Origin: Thermoplasmata archaeon
GTDB lineage: Archaea; Thermoplasmatota; Thermoplasmata; Thermoplasmatales; Thermoplasmataceae
DNA: 63,208 nucleotides
Assembly (NCBI GenBank): GCA_021797735.1
Contig: JAJZZE010000025.1
Location: forward strand, 1 to 63,208
Direction of reading: 5' to 3'
In this document: positions 8,249 to 17,932 of the stretch, one piece after another
How positions within the stretch are numbered: the stretch's first letter is position 1
Layout: every line of letters starts with the position of its first letter
Program-made: the position numbers and the translations under genes
Notes under the pieces: generated by a model
What the model was told of the DNA's origin: nothing
Database searches by the model: none
What the model saw: only the letters and a program-made list of their open reading frames with translations

Positions 8249-9067
8249 TTATTTCTTAATTTTTATGTCTGAAATTATTATACCTGTTATGATTACAAAT
8301 GCACCTATAAATTGAACAGTTGTCAATGTTTCGTTTAATATAAAAAATGCCAGTATAATTGTAAAAACAGGTTCCATTGATGAGATCATCATTGCCAGTG
8401 AGGAATCCATTTTCTTCATGCCCCTGTAAAATAGATAAAACGGAATTATTTCGGCAAATATTGCAATATATAAGCCCCCTGAAATTGAATATATATTATA
8501 ATTAATATTAACAAAAAAGGATACCAGAACTATCAACGGTATTGACCATACAACCCCTGCGGCTATAATGCTATTATTATCAACTCCAGAAAACTGCAAC
8601 TTCTTTGAAAAAGATATTAATAATCCGTATGTTAAACCGGATAATAACCCTAAAATTATAAAATAAAACCTCACCGTTCCTAAATATGTTAGGTATAAAC
8701 CGGAGATTATCAGTAATGCCGATAATAACTTTATTTTTGTAATATTTTCCCTTATAAGGAAAAAGGAAAACAGTATAACAAATATTATGGATGTATACAG
8801 CAGTACAGCCATAAGTGGTGCTCCAGCAACTGTTATTGAACCGGCAAAGATTTCAATAAAAACTGCATTTATGGTGCCAAACAGAAGCAACCTAAAATTT
8901 AATAATTTTTTAAAATCCCTGTAGAACAGCAAAAATATCAGTCCAAATACTGACATAAACAGTACCATGGAAAATGAATTGCCACCCAGCATGTATAATA
9001 AATCTATAACCACCCCCATTGTTCCCCAGAGAAATGCCGCTCCGAGTATATCCATTCGCTCTCCCAT
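8249..9067 (-). CDS. EamA/DMT-superfamily transporter
   Basis: A 272-residue integral membrane protein with ten predicted transmembrane helices in two five-helix repeats, the layout of the drug/metabolite transporter (EamA) superfamily. The first helix has the family's GAAFLWGTMGVV pattern, and a short Pro-containing repeat-two segment (EPVFTIILAFFILNETL) carries the E-P-x-x-x-x-x-x-x-x-x-x-x-E-x-L signature. Substrate unknown; family members export or import amino acids, sugars or other metabolites. Met5 is an alternative start. The gene diverges from the aminotransferase at 9124. Confidence 0.85.
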   Translation of the reverse strand: MGERMDILGAAFLWGTMGVVIDLLYMLGGNSFSMVLFMSVFGLIFLLFYRDFKKLLNFRLLLFGTINAVFIEIFAGSITVAGAPLMAVLLYTSIIFVILFSFFLIRENITKIKLLSALLIISGLYLTYLGTVRFYFIILGLLSGLTYGLLISFSKKLQFSGVDNNSIIAAGVVWSIPLIVLVSFFVNINYNIYSISGGLYIAIFAEIIPFYLFYRGMKKMDSSLAMMISSMEPVFTIILAFFILNETLTTVQFIGAFVIITGIIISDIKIKK

Positions 9068-9123
9068 TATATTGAATTAAACAATGAAATAAATTTATAT
9101 CCCATAATATACTATTATTTAAT

Positions 9124-10278
9124 ATGAACAGAAAATTATTGATGCATGTTGGCCCCACAATAATAGATATGGACGTTCTACTGGCTGGAGTAAGAAATAA
9201 TACAGGATTTGCCTCACCGGAATTTATACCGGCAATGAAAAATTCTCTGGATGGATTAAAATATGTGATGAGTGCTGAGGACTATCAACCGTTTATATTA
9301 CCCGGAAGTGGAACCCTTGGTATGGAAAGCATGACCTCATTGTTAAAAGAGGGTGATAACGTTCTTGTAATAAGCTCAGGGGTTTTTGGAGACCGCTGGA
9401 AAGCAATATTAGATAGATATAAGGTCAACTGTACACTGTTAAGATCAGAACCCGGAAAAATCGTAAATGAAGATAAAATTATGGAGGAATTAGATAAAAA
9501 ACATTATAAAATGGTAACCATGACGCAGGTTGAAACAAGCACCGGTGTTAAATTTCCAGTAAAGGAAATGGCAAAAAAAATCAGGGATAAAACAGATTTA
9601 ATAGTTGTTGATGCTGTTGCAGGTGCAGGGGCTGAAGAATTAAATGTTCATGACTGGAATATTGACGTATGCTTAACTGCAAGCCAGAAGGCTCTGGCAA
9701 CACCTCCAGGTGCATCACTGTTAGTATTATCTGAAAATGCATTATCATATCTGTCAGATGATTCATTATCTGGCTTTTATACAAATTTAAAACAGTGGAA
9801 AAATATAATGAATAACTTTGAAAACAATAAATCAGGTTATTATACAACCTTACCCATACATTTAATTTTCTCCCTGGAAAAGTCATTTGATTTAATAAGG
9901 GATGAAACAATGGAAAAGAGAATAAAAAGGCACAAAACAGTTTCAGGTGCAATCAGATCCGGTTTAAATGCAATGGATATAAATATAATGGCAGATGAAA
10001 AATATTATAGCAATACTGTAACTGCAATGATGCTGAATAATATAGATATGAATAATTTCCTGAATGAGTGTTTAAACAGTGGAATAGAAATGGCCACAGG
10101 AATCATACCCGAATATGCCGGCAAATATATCAGGATAGGGCATATGGGCTGGATTAATGAAAACGATGCAATATCAACAGTAGCAGTTATGGAAAGGGCA
10201 TTAAATAAGTTTGGAAGGAAAATAAAATACGGAACTGGAATAACGGCCACACAGGAATATATTGAAAATTTTAAATAA
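9124..10278 (+). CDS. class V aminotransferase (alanine/serine-glyoxylate aminotransferase family)
   Basis: A 384-residue PLP enzyme of the SPT/AGT group, which converts glyoxylate plus alanine or serine to glycine or transfers amino groups between small acids. Landmarks are the N-terminal HVGPTIID, PGSGTLGMESM (aldehyde-phosphate binding), TQVETSTGVKFPV, the DAVAGAGAEEL aspartate and the PLP lysine in LTASQKALATPPG (Lys189). The C-terminal GIMATG..YIRIGHMG motif holds the carboxylate-binding arginine. Divergent from the DMT transporter, with its ATG close behind a TATA-like ATAATATACTATT. Its last 8 nt overlap the convergent lipB gene. Confidence 0.88.
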   Translation: MNRKLLMHVGPTIIDMDVLLAGVRNNTGFASPEFIPAMKNSLDGLKYVMSAEDYQPFILPGSGTLGMESMTSLLKEGDNVLVISSGVFGDRWKAILDRYKVNCTLLRSEPGKIVNEDKIMEELDKKHYKMVTMTQVETSTGVKFPVKEMAKKIRDKTDLIVVDAVAGAGAEELNVHDWNIDVCLTASQKALATPPGASLLVLSENALSYLSDDSLSGFYTNLKQWKNIMNNFENNKSGYYTTLPIHLIFSLEKSFDLIRDETMEKRIKRHKTVSGAIRSGLNAMDINIMADEKYYSNTVTAMMLNNIDMNNFLNECLNSGIEMATGIIPEYAGKYIRIGHMGWINENDAISTVAVMERALNKFGRKIKYGTGITATQEYIENFK

Positions 10279-10915
10279 TATTATTTTTTATTACATAATC
10301 AGTTATATCAAATTTTTTTAAGGTAATTTCAATAAACCTCTTCTTTACCTCATTTAAATCATATCTCTGGCCTTTAATTTTTTCCATAGACGTCATTATA
10401 TCCGGTGAGAAATTACATGGGTTTATAAAATTAAACTTTTTTAAATCTGTAGAAACATTTAATGCCATTCCATGATATGTTGAAAATCTGTTTACTGCAA
10501 TACCTATAGAAGCTATTTTTTTATCGCCATGCCATACACCGGTTTTTTCATCATATAATGGATAGCCAGTAATATTATAAGTTTCCAGGAGATCAATAAC
10601 AGAACTCTGGATTAATTTGATTAAATCAAGTGCATTCATTTTCCTGTCCTTTAAATTTACTATATAGTATGCTATTAGCTGTCCCCTGCCATGATATGTT
10701 ACATACCCTCCCCTTTCGGTTTTTATTATATTATTTAAATCACCCTTATAATGTATACCGGCAGTGTAAACATCATCATGCTCCGGGAATATAAAGGAAT
10801 CGGATATTTCATCATCATTTCTCAAATTATTCAATCTTTTCTGGAAAACTGTGCATGTATTATAATCAATTGTAGATAAGTTATATATATAGGATTTCAT
10901 TATAAATAATAACAT
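10271..10915 (-). CDS. lipB: lipoyl(octanoyl) transferase LipB
   Basis: Transfers octanoyl groups from octanoyl-ACP to the E2 or GcvH lipoyl domains. The 214-residue protein has the full family signature: RGGYVTYHGRGQL (residues about 75-87), the KIASIGIAV segment with the catalytic lysine (about 137-145), RFSTYHGMALNV and the FINPCNFSPDIMTS stretch that supplies the catalytic cysteine. Length is standard. Translation may start at the first ATG (10915) or at the Met five residues downstream (10900), which removes a short hydrophobic lead and fits better with the family. ACP is not expected in archaea, so the donor is uncertain. Confidence 0.9.
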   Translation of the reverse strand: MLLFIMKSYIYNLSTIDYNTCTVFQKRLNNLRNDDEISDSFIFPEHDDVYTAGIHYKGDLNNIIKTERGGYVTYHGRGQLIAYYIVNLKDRKMNALDLIKLIQSSVIDLLETYNITGYPLYDEKTGVWHGDKKIASIGIAVNRFSTYHGMALNVSTDLKKFNFINPCNFSPDIMTSMEKIKGQRYDLNEVKKRFIEITLKKFDITDYVIKNNII

Positions 10916-11000
10916 TAAGGAATAAAAATTTGATGATAATACTTCTCAATTGTAACATTTTCCTAATAAACTATTCTTTAATAAATATTTAAATATTATA

Positions 11001-11867
11001 ATGCAATCAAACACTATGGAAACAAATACATTGAATACCCACCGGGAGAATGACAGTGATTTCAATCAGTTTAAAGTATCACTGAAGTATCAGTTTCTTG
11101 CATATATAAGAACAAGGCGGTTTATAGGCCTTGCAATATTCTCACTTATAATTTCAATAATTGTGACGGCCTTAATGTTCCATGATGAGTATAGTTCATT
11201 AAAGGCTGCGGATTCTGTTTCATTTTTCTACCAGTATTTATCATTATTTACAGTGCTGTTCACATTATTAATCGCAGCATTCTTTGGCGGTGATTTAATA
11301 TCGGCAGATATGGGAACAGATGCGGCATATTACACACTGGTTCAGCCAGTAAGGAGATCGGTTTTATTTTTAGGTAGGTTTATTGCTGCAATAATAGCCG
11401 CATTTATTGTAATATTTCTCTACTTTCTTGTAGCAATAGGGGCATCACTATATCTCTATGGTACAGTTTCATATTTAATACTGAACAGTATAGCCCTTTT
11501 AGTCTTGTTTATATCTGCAGGCATAGCATTTTCCGCACTATTTTCAGGCATATTTAAGAATCCATCAAATGGAATAGTTGTATCCATATTAATATTCGTT
11601 CTCGGTTTCAGTATAATGGATGCGGTTGTAGGTAGTATAGCCGGCATAGATCCATTATTCAGCATTTATTTTGTTGGAGAAATTGTTTATCTTATCTTTG
11701 ATAATAACTACTCTACAAAACTTGTTACGCATGGTGGTTTTGGTGCACACGGTGCAACAAGTTATGTATTCCTGCCGTCAATCCCGCAGGGAATATATGT
11801 ATTATTAGCATATCTGGTAATATCCGGAGTATTGGCTATATTAATCTATACAAGGAGGCAAAAATAG
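11001..11867 (+). CDS. ABC-2 type transporter permease
   Basis: A 288-residue membrane protein with a hydrophilic N-terminus of about 45 residues and six predicted transmembrane helices, characteristic of ABC-2 exporters. The segment GGDLISADMGTDAAYYTLVQPVRR between the second and third helices is the conserved loop of such permeases (the E/D-x-G-T-x-x-x-x-L-x-x-P-x-R pattern). The cognate ATPase follows 10 nt downstream. Substrate unknown; related systems export drugs, lipids or peptides. Confidence 0.85.
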   Translation: MQSNTMETNTLNTHRENDSDFNQFKVSLKYQFLAYIRTRRFIGLAIFSLIISIIVTALMFHDEYSSLKAADSVSFFYQYLSLFTVLFTLLIAAFFGGDLISADMGTDAAYYTLVQPVRRSVLFLGRFIAAIIAAFIVIFLYFLVAIGASLYLYGTVSYLILNSIALLVLFISAGIAFSALFSGIFKNPSNGIVVSILIFVLGFSIMDAVVGSIAGIDPLFSIYFVGEIVYLIFDNNYSTKLVTHGGFGAHGATSYVFLPSIPQGIYVLLAYLVISGVLAILIYTRRQK

Positions 11868-11877
11868 AGGGATAAAT

Positions 11878-12816
11878 ATGGAAATATCATTTAAAAATGT
11901 ATCAAAAAATTATGGTAAATTTAAGGCGCTGGATGACATATCGTTTGATTTCAATGATCATGGTGCCATAGGTTATTTAGGTCCCAATGGTGCCGGCAAA
12001 ACAACAACATTAAAGGCAATGACAAATTTAATAAGGCCTTCAAAAGGTGTAATTGAATTAAACGGCATAAACGTAACAAAAAATCCAAAAAAAGCCCTAT
12101 ACAGTGTAGGGTCTATGATCGAAACGCCAACACCGTATCCCTATTTAACCGTAAAGGAGTCGTTACGGTTTATAGGTGAATTAAGGGGTATAGATAAAAA
12201 GACAATAAATTCCGAAATAGATGAATTTGCCGAGGCATTGAAGTTGCCACCATTAACATCAAAGATGGGGCAATTATCCAAAGGCCAGAGGCAGAGGGCC
12301 GTTTTTGCATCTGTTTTAATTCCTGATCCATCCATAGTAATTTTAGATGAACCTACAACCGGCCTGGACCCATTCGAAAGAAAAATATTCAGGGATTTCA
12401 TACTGAAACTTAAAAAGGATAAGCTGGTATTCTTTTCATCGCATATATTATCTGAAGTAGCCGAAACCTGTGATGATGTAATATTTATAAACAATGGCAA
12501 AATATTAAAACAGGGCAATATAGGTATAATATCAAAGGAATTCAACACAAATGCTGTATCGGTGGAATTTATTAAAAATGTGGATGATAATATTAAAAAA
12601 TCTGTTGAATCATTAAGCCACGAAATAATAAACATAAAGGGTAAAACTGTAGTTTTAAAATATTCCGGTGATGATAATGAACGTGCAGATATATTAAAGG
12701 AGGTAATCAAAATATGCCCTGTGCTTTCATACAGTACATATGGTTCAGACCTGGAATCCGCATATATTTCAATTCTCGGTGAGAAAAAAGAACCGGTTAA
12801 GGATATCAAAATTTAA
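11878..12816 (+). CDS. ABC transporter ATP-binding protein
   Basis: A 312-residue ATPase that powers the permease encoded immediately upstream. Walker A is LGPNGAGKTT (about residues 36-45), Q-loop follows in MIETPTPYPYLT, ABC signature is QLSKGQRQR (about 136-144), Walker B is IVILDEPTTGLDP and the H-loop histidine is in FFSSHILSE. The last 90 residues form the extra domain usual in CcmA/NatA-type exporter ATPases. GGGATAAAT before the ATG is a weak Shine-Dalgarno, fitting an internal operon gene. Confidence 0.92.
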   Translation: MEISFKNVSKNYGKFKALDDISFDFNDHGAIGYLGPNGAGKTTTLKAMTNLIRPSKGVIELNGINVTKNPKKALYSVGSMIETPTPYPYLTVKESLRFIGELRGIDKKTINSEIDEFAEALKLPPLTSKMGQLSKGQRQRAVFASVLIPDPSIVILDEPTTGLDPFERKIFRDFILKLKKDKLVFFSSHILSEVAETCDDVIFINNGKILKQGNIGIISKEFNTNAVSVEFIKNVDDNIKKSVESLSHEIINIKGKTVVLKYSGDDNERADILKEVIKICPVLSYSTYGSDLESAYISILGEKKEPVKDIKI

Positions 12817-12839
12817 ATAGCCAAAGTAATTAATATACA

Positions 12840-14294
12840 ATGCTAAGAAAATTTAAAAATAATTTTTTATTCGGTACAGCCATAAGTGCATTTCAAACAG
12901 AAATGGGGCATAGCCGGGAATCCATATCTGAAAACAGTGACTGGTATTTATGGACACATGATGAATTTACTAAAAAAATGAATTATGTAAGCGGCGATCT
13001 GCCCGAGGATGGTCCGGATTTCTGGGATAAATATAAGGAATATATAGATAAAATACTGTATATGAATAATAATTCAATAAGGTTAAGTATTGACTGGTCA
13101 AGAATATTTAAAAATTCAACGGAAAATATTAAGGTAAATTATAAAAAAAATGATAGGGATGATATTTACGATGTTGAATTTAATAATAATATTTTTAATG
13201 AATTAAATGAAATAGCAGATAATGAAGCCGTTAGCTATTACAGAGAAATTTTTAATTACATAAAATCTAAAAATATCAAAATATTACTGACATTATATCA
13301 CTGGCCTTTGCCCTTATGGCTGCATGACCCGGTTCAGTGCAACAGGGATATTAATAAAACAGATAAGACTGGCTGGCTCAATAAAAATACAGTTCTGGAG
13401 TTTGCAAAATATACATATTTTGTTTATAAAAAATTCAGTGAATATATAGCTATGTGGCATACATTAAATGAACCAAATATTATAGCTATAAATGGCTATT
13501 TATATGGCAACCTGGAAAATTTTCCTCCAGGGCTATCGAATTATGGCTATACAATCAGGGTTTTAAGGAATCTGGCATATGCACATAATATAGCATATAA
13601 AACAATAAAAAGTATAAATAAAAATGCATATGTTGGCATTAACATAGCATCACCGTATTTCGAACCTGAAAAGAATGAGGAAAATAATATTTTTATAAGC
13701 AATTATGTTAATTATTTATTTAATGAACTATACCTCGATTCAGCCCTGTATGGAAATTTTGACAACTCCCTATCAGGATTATTTGATGAGTCAAGGCCAT
13801 ATGAGTTTTCCGGAACTGATTTTATAGGCATAGACTATTACAGTAGAATAACTGTAAGATATGTAAATAATGATGATGTTGATATCAGATTAAGGTATAC
13901 ATTTTTACCATGTAATAAATGTTCGGATAATTACTGGGATATATATCCTGAAGGCATAAGAAAGGTTTCAAACATTATATTTAACAGGTATAGAAAACCG
14001 GTAATAATAATGGAAAACGGTGTTGCAGATTCGGATGATAAACTCAGATCGGATTTTATTAGAGATCACATCATTGAACTGCACAAGGCAATAAAAAATG
14101 ATAGAATAGATATAATAGGGTATTATCACTGGTCATTAATGGATAATTATGAGTGGGCACATGGATTTAAGTACAGATTCGGTTTATATAAAATCGAAAA
14201 TAATAACATCGTAAAAACAGGGGCAGTTGATTTATATAAGAACATATGTTCGGAGAACGGTATAGAGGATGGAGCCTATAAAGAATATCCATAA
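12840..14294 (+). CDS. beta-glycosidase, GH1 family
   Basis: A 484-residue family 1 glycosidase of the archaeal LacS type: retaining hydrolysis of beta-glucosides and beta-galactosides. The acid/base is Glu211 in TLNEPN and the nucleophile is Glu392 in IIMENG, positions almost the same as in the Sulfolobus enzyme (206 and 387). N-terminal FLFGTAISAFQTE, the YHWPLPLWLHDP barrel strand and the C-terminal YYHWSLMDNYEWAHGF segment are all canonical. No signal peptide, so intracellular. Starts 23 nt after the ABC ATPase gene; ATG 12840 follows a TAATTAATATA stretch, so it may have its own promoter. Confidence 0.93.
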   Translation: MLRKFKNNFLFGTAISAFQTEMGHSRESISENSDWYLWTHDEFTKKMNYVSGDLPEDGPDFWDKYKEYIDKILYMNNNSIRLSIDWSRIFKNSTENIKVNYKKNDRDDIYDVEFNNNIFNELNEIADNEAVSYYREIFNYIKSKNIKILLTLYHWPLPLWLHDPVQCNRDINKTDKTGWLNKNTVLEFAKYTYFVYKKFSEYIAMWHTLNEPNIIAINGYLYGNLENFPPGLSNYGYTIRVLRNLAYAHNIAYKTIKSINKNAYVGINIASPYFEPEKNEENNIFISNYVNYLFNELYLDSALYGNFDNSLSGLFDESRPYEFSGTDFIGIDYYSRITVRYVNNDDVDIRLRYTFLPCNKCSDNYWDIYPEGIRKVSNIIFNRYRKPVIIMENGVADSDDKLRSDFIRDHIIELHKAIKNDRIDIIGYYHWSLMDNYEWAHGFKYRFGLYKIENNNIVKTGAVDLYKNICSENGIEDGAYKEYP

Positions 14295-14326
14295 AAAATA
14301 AATAGTATAAATACATCTTATTAACC

Positions 14327-14953
14327 GTGAATATAACAGATTTTATAAATTCAGATGAAATAAAAGGTATATCGGGTAAAATATTAAATACAGATTTTGT
14401 AAGGGAAATGGCATCCGGAGAACTTATAGACGATCGCTTTGGGTATTATCTGATTCAGGATGATGTGTATTTAAAATATTATAAAATGGCAGGTTCAAGC
14501 ATTAAAAAAATAACAGAAAATGATGAAATAAAGGATTTATATAATTTAATAGGCGATGATGAGCCATTATTCCATATTAACATGTTAAAACAATTCAACC
14601 TAAAAAAAGAAAATATAAATGAAAATATGGTAAATTATACAACATATTCGTATGTAAACCATCTACTGCGCTGGTCGATGGATAATGATATAAATGGCAT
14701 GTATTCAATGTTTGCATGCCAGTGGTCATATGAATTTATAGCCGAAAACATAAAGGATGTAAACAGTAAATATAAATTCTGGTTTGATTTTTATAAAAAT
14801 GATAAATACAGGGATATAACTGGATTATACTTTAAGATATTAAATAAATCTGGCATTAATAATCTACAGAAAAATATATTTAAATATGGTTTACTGTATG
14901 AGTTAAACTACTGGGTCGATTCATATGAAAAATATAGCAATATAAATATTTGA
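14327..14953 (+). CDS. tenA: TenA/thiaminase II family protein
   Basis: A 208-residue all-helical protein of the TENA/THI-4 family, which hydrolyses aminopyrimidine breakdown products for thiamin salvage. Diagnostic elements are GYYLIQDDVYLKYY near residues 44-57, the catalytic cysteine in MFACQWSYEFIAENI, YRDITGLYF and the C-terminal YELNYWVDSYE that supplies the conserved glutamate. GTG at 14327 is the likely start because a TATA-like AAATAGTATAAATA lies 20-30 nt upstream. No other thiamin gene is nearby, so the physiological substrate is inferred from the family only. Confidence 0.82.
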   Translation: MNITDFINSDEIKGISGKILNTDFVREMASGELIDDRFGYYLIQDDVYLKYYKMAGSSIKKITENDEIKDLYNLIGDDEPLFHINMLKQFNLKKENINENMVNYTTYSYVNHLLRWSMDNDINGMYSMFACQWSYEFIAENIKDVNSKYKFWFDFYKNDKYRDITGLYFKILNKSGINNLQKNIFKYGLLYELNYWVDSYEKYSNINI

Positions 14954-14969
14954 TTGGCATTAACTATCA

Positions 14970-16256
14970 ATGATTGAAGAAACTTTAGATTATCTATACG
15001 GTCTGAAAAGGGAGGGCATAAAATTAGACCTTGAAGCCACAAGGGAGTTTGCAAACCATCTGGGCAATCCGGAAAAAAATTTTAAAAATATACACGTAGC
15101 AGGTACAAATGGCAAGGGTTCAATTTCATCATACACATACAATATATTAAGGCAAAAATATGATACGGGATTATATACCTCACCACATTTAATTGATTTC
15201 AATGAGAGGTTTATATTTAATAAGGAAATGATAAGCAATGATTATATAACCAGTTTTATAAATGAGAATAGAAAATATATAGAGGAGATGGGTATTAAAA
15301 AAAGAAATCCCACATTTTTTGAAGCAACAACTGTAATGGCGTTTAAATATTTCTCTGATAAAAAAGCTGATTATGGAGTCATAGAAGTGGGGTTGGGAGG
15401 AAGACTGGATTCAACCAATATATTAAGTCCCGAAGTTAGCATTATAGGCCAGATAGGGTATGAACATTATCAGAGACTGGGTTGCTCATTAACCTCAATA
15501 GCATATGAAAAAGGAGGCATAATAAAGGAAAATAAACCTGTTGTACTGTTAGATAATAAGCCAGAGGTTGTAAGGGAGATAAAAAAACTATCGGATATAA
15601 GAAATTCAAAATTGATTTTAATAGACGATTACTGTAAAATCTCTGATTTGAAATATGATATATCAAATTTATCATTCACGTTAAAAACAGAGTATAATGA
15701 ATATAATATAAATGCGGTTAATTCCGGGTTATTCCAGATAAAAAATATAGAAGCGTCAGTAAGTGCTATAGAACTGTTAAATGAAAATAAAATAGATAAA
15801 AAGGATATTGAAAGGGGCATAAATGAATCGAGATGGCCTGCACGTTTTGAGGTTGTAAACACAGACCCATTAATAATAATGGATTCATCACACAATCCGC
15901 CGGCCGCAAATGCCCTGGTAAAATCATTTAATCAAATAGTAAATAAAAAACCCTTATTAGTAATAGGCATGTTATCTGATAAGGATTTCTTCTCATATCT
16001 ATCAATAATGAGTAAACTATCTGATGATATTGTACTGACAAGGCCGGATGAACCAGAAAGGTCACTGGATCCATATGAAATAAGGAAATATGTAAAAGAT
16101 TTATTTAAAACTATAACAGTTATCAATGACCCTATAGAGGCATATAATTATGCAATAAAAAATAGCTCATGCATCCTTGTCACAGGCTCTATGTACCTGG
16201 TTGGCATGTTAAAAAAATACATCAATTCCCCGGTAATGCCTTTTGCTATTAATTAA
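14970..16256 (+). CDS. folC: folylpolyglutamate/dihydrofolate synthase-type Mur ligase
   Basis: A 428-residue ATP-dependent amide ligase that adds glutamate to folate-type cofactors (or to a tetrahydromethanopterin-like pterin). P-loop VAGTNGKGSISS lies near residues 43-54, followed by the GLYTSPHLIDFNERF omega loop, the EVGLGGRLDSTN motif and the C-terminal DSSHNPPAA motif, all diagnostic of FolC. Length is normal. Starts 16 nt after tenA. Exact pterin is not deducible. Confidence 0.9.
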   Translation: MIEETLDYLYGLKREGIKLDLEATREFANHLGNPEKNFKNIHVAGTNGKGSISSYTYNILRQKYDTGLYTSPHLIDFNERFIFNKEMISNDYITSFINENRKYIEEMGIKKRNPTFFEATTVMAFKYFSDKKADYGVIEVGLGGRLDSTNILSPEVSIIGQIGYEHYQRLGCSLTSIAYEKGGIIKENKPVVLLDNKPEVVREIKKLSDIRNSKLILIDDYCKISDLKYDISNLSFTLKTEYNEYNINAVNSGLFQIKNIEASVSAIELLNENKIDKKDIERGINESRWPARFEVVNTDPLIIMDSSHNPPAANALVKSFNQIVNKKPLLVIGMLSDKDFFSYLSIMSKLSDDIVLTRPDEPERSLDPYEIRKYVKDLFKTITVINDPIEAYNYAIKNSSCILVTGSMYLVGMLKKYINSPVMPFAIN

Positions 16257-16304
16257 TTTATCGGTCAAATAGTAGGTAATAAAGTCAGTTAAAAAATATT
16301 TTTG

Positions 16305-16319
16305 TATAGTTAAACTATA
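16305..16319. promoter_or_regulatory. inverted repeat in the orc1/cdc6 promoter
   Basis: TATAGTT-A-AACTATA is a perfect 15-bp palindrome 21-35 nt upstream of the ATG at 16340, where the TATA box of a leaderless gene should be. It may be both promoter and operator. Archaeal Orc1/Cdc6 proteins often bind next to their own gene, but no long G-rich origin recognition box is visible in the 83-nt gap. Confidence 0.4.
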
Positions 16320-16339
16320 TAGAATACTTACTGATATAT

Positions 16340-17605
16340 ATGGACAACCCTTTTATAAAATACAACAAAACCAAGGATTACGTCATAGGTGATCTAAAAA
16401 AATTAAGCAGTTCATACATACCAGACAGCTTTCCACACAGGGAAATTCAGATAGATGCCATTGTAAAGATTTTAAGTTCAGTAACAAATGGTGGGATATC
16501 ATCAAATATTTTGCTATATGGCAAATCCGGTTCGGGCAAAACCTCATCGGCAATATATGTTACAAATCTATTATCTGAGGCAATTTCAGGCAATTTAAAT
16601 ATTATATATGTAAACTGTGAGATATACGAGTCACAGTATTCCATACTTGTTTATATGGCAAATTCAATAATTTCGGGAGAAGAGCAGCTTCCACCAATGG
16701 GATTGCCACTGGATAAAATCTATTTTGAACTGATTAAAAGATTAAACAAATCAAACAGGTATACCCTTGTTATCATGGATGAAATTGATAAACTTGTCCA
16801 GAAAAATGGCAGTGATGCACTGTACGTAATATTAAAATCAATATCCGATTCAAACAGTTCTATCATAGGCATTACAAACGATGCATCATTTGTAACAAAG
16901 CTGGATGCAAGGGTCCAGAGCAGATTAAACCAGGAAAGTATAATATTCCCGCCATATAATGCGGTTGAACTACGGGATATATTAAATTCAAGGATAAATG
17001 GAATAATTAAAAGGGAATTTATAGAGGATTCTGCGATAAATTTGTGTGCAGCACTGGGTGCACAGGAACATGGCGATGCAAGAAAATCCATAGACTTATT
17101 AAGAATTGCGATAGATTCTGCATTGCGTGAGGAAAAGGATGCAGTGCTTGCAGAGGATGTTTACAGGGCCAGAGATAGATTTGAAATGAACGTTTTAAAG
17201 GAATCAATTAAAACATTGCCCATTCATTCAAAGATGGTATTACTGAGTGCAACATTAACACAGGAAACGGACATGGATTTATCCGTTACAGGGGAGATAT
17301 ATGATAATTATAGAAATATATGCAACGAACTTGGATTTCAACCACTGACAATGAGAAGAATTTCTGATCTACTATCGGATCTGGAGGATATAGGGTTATT
17401 AACAACAAATACAAGGTCGCTGGGAAGATATGGGAGAACCAAATTTATACGGGTCATGGGTTCAATTACAACCATTAAAAATTATATAATGGAGGATCCA
17501 ATGTTTTCAAACTTTCAGGGATCAAAGATTGTCAAGCAGTCAAAACTCAGAACAAATTTTGATGAATATGTGAATAACTATAAGGATTCCGAAGACCACT
17601 TTTAA
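16340..17605 (+). CDS. orc1/cdc6: Orc1/Cdc6 replication initiator
   Basis: A 421-residue AAA+ initiator that recognises replication origins and loads MCM. Walker A LYGKSGSGKTS is at about residues 59-69, Walker B VIMDEIDKL at about 143-151, sensor 1 in IIGITNDASF and sensor 2 in EHGDARKSIDLLR; the C-terminal 130 residues form the winged-helix DNA-binding domain (MRRISDLLSDLEDIGLL). Length and domain order match the archaeal family. Its presence suggests an origin nearby, but none is evident inside the window. Confidence 0.94.
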   Translation: MDNPFIKYNKTKDYVIGDLKKLSSSYIPDSFPHREIQIDAIVKILSSVTNGGISSNILLYGKSGSGKTSSAIYVTNLLSEAISGNLNIIYVNCEIYESQYSILVYMANSIISGEEQLPPMGLPLDKIYFELIKRLNKSNRYTLVIMDEIDKLVQKNGSDALYVILKSISDSNSSIIGITNDASFVTKLDARVQSRLNQESIIFPPYNAVELRDILNSRINGIIKREFIEDSAINLCAALGAQEHGDARKSIDLLRIAIDSALREEKDAVLAEDVYRARDRFEMNVLKESIKTLPIHSKMVLLSATLTQETDMDLSVTGEIYDNYRNICNELGFQPLTMRRISDLLSDLEDIGLLTTNTRSLGRYGRTKFIRVMGSITTIKNYIMEDPMFSNFQGSKIVKQSKLRTNFDEYVNNYKDSEDHF

Positions 17606-17639
17606 AAATATTTAATAAATAAATAACAATATACATTTA

Positions 17640-17930
17640 ATGTTTAAGGTATATGAATTGAGCAAGGAAAACAGGAATATAATTGATAAACTACTGGCAG
17701 ATGACATAATAGGCAGACAGAGCATAACATATAAGGACGGATCAAACTATGGTTACAATTCAAAATTTATAGTAATAATTGAAGGCTCACCTGATATATT
17801 TGCAAGGATACGTGATTTAAAGGAAAAAGAATTAAAAGAATTGTCTGGGAAAAAAGCGGACGAAGTCTATAACAAGGTGAAAAACGAAGAAAATAATTCC
17901 CAGGATGGTATGGGATTTCTTTTCGGATAA
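17640..17930 (+). CDS. small conserved-looking protein upstream of UPF0200 kinase
   Basis: A 96-residue soluble alpha/beta protein beginning MFKVYELSKENRNIIDKLL, with a middle strand pair (SKFIVIIEGSPDIF) and a helix rich in Lys and Glu near the C-terminus. The layout (helix, two strands, helix, about 80-90 residues) recalls small Pcc1-like or COG1325-type archaeal proteins, but I cannot assign it. It ends 2 nt before the kinase gene, so the two are translated from one mRNA. ATG is about 25 nt after a TTTAATAAATAAA box. Confidence 0.7.
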   Translation: MFKVYELSKENRNIIDKLLADDIIGRQSITYKDGSNYGYNSKFIVIIEGSPDIFARIRDLKEKELKELSGKKADEVYNKVKNEENNSQDGMGFLFG

Positions 17931-17932
17931 TT

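Noticed and set aside
16257-16339. Replication origin next to orc1/cdc6
   Set aside because: The gap is 83 nt with no visible origin recognition box or unwinding element beyond general AT richness.
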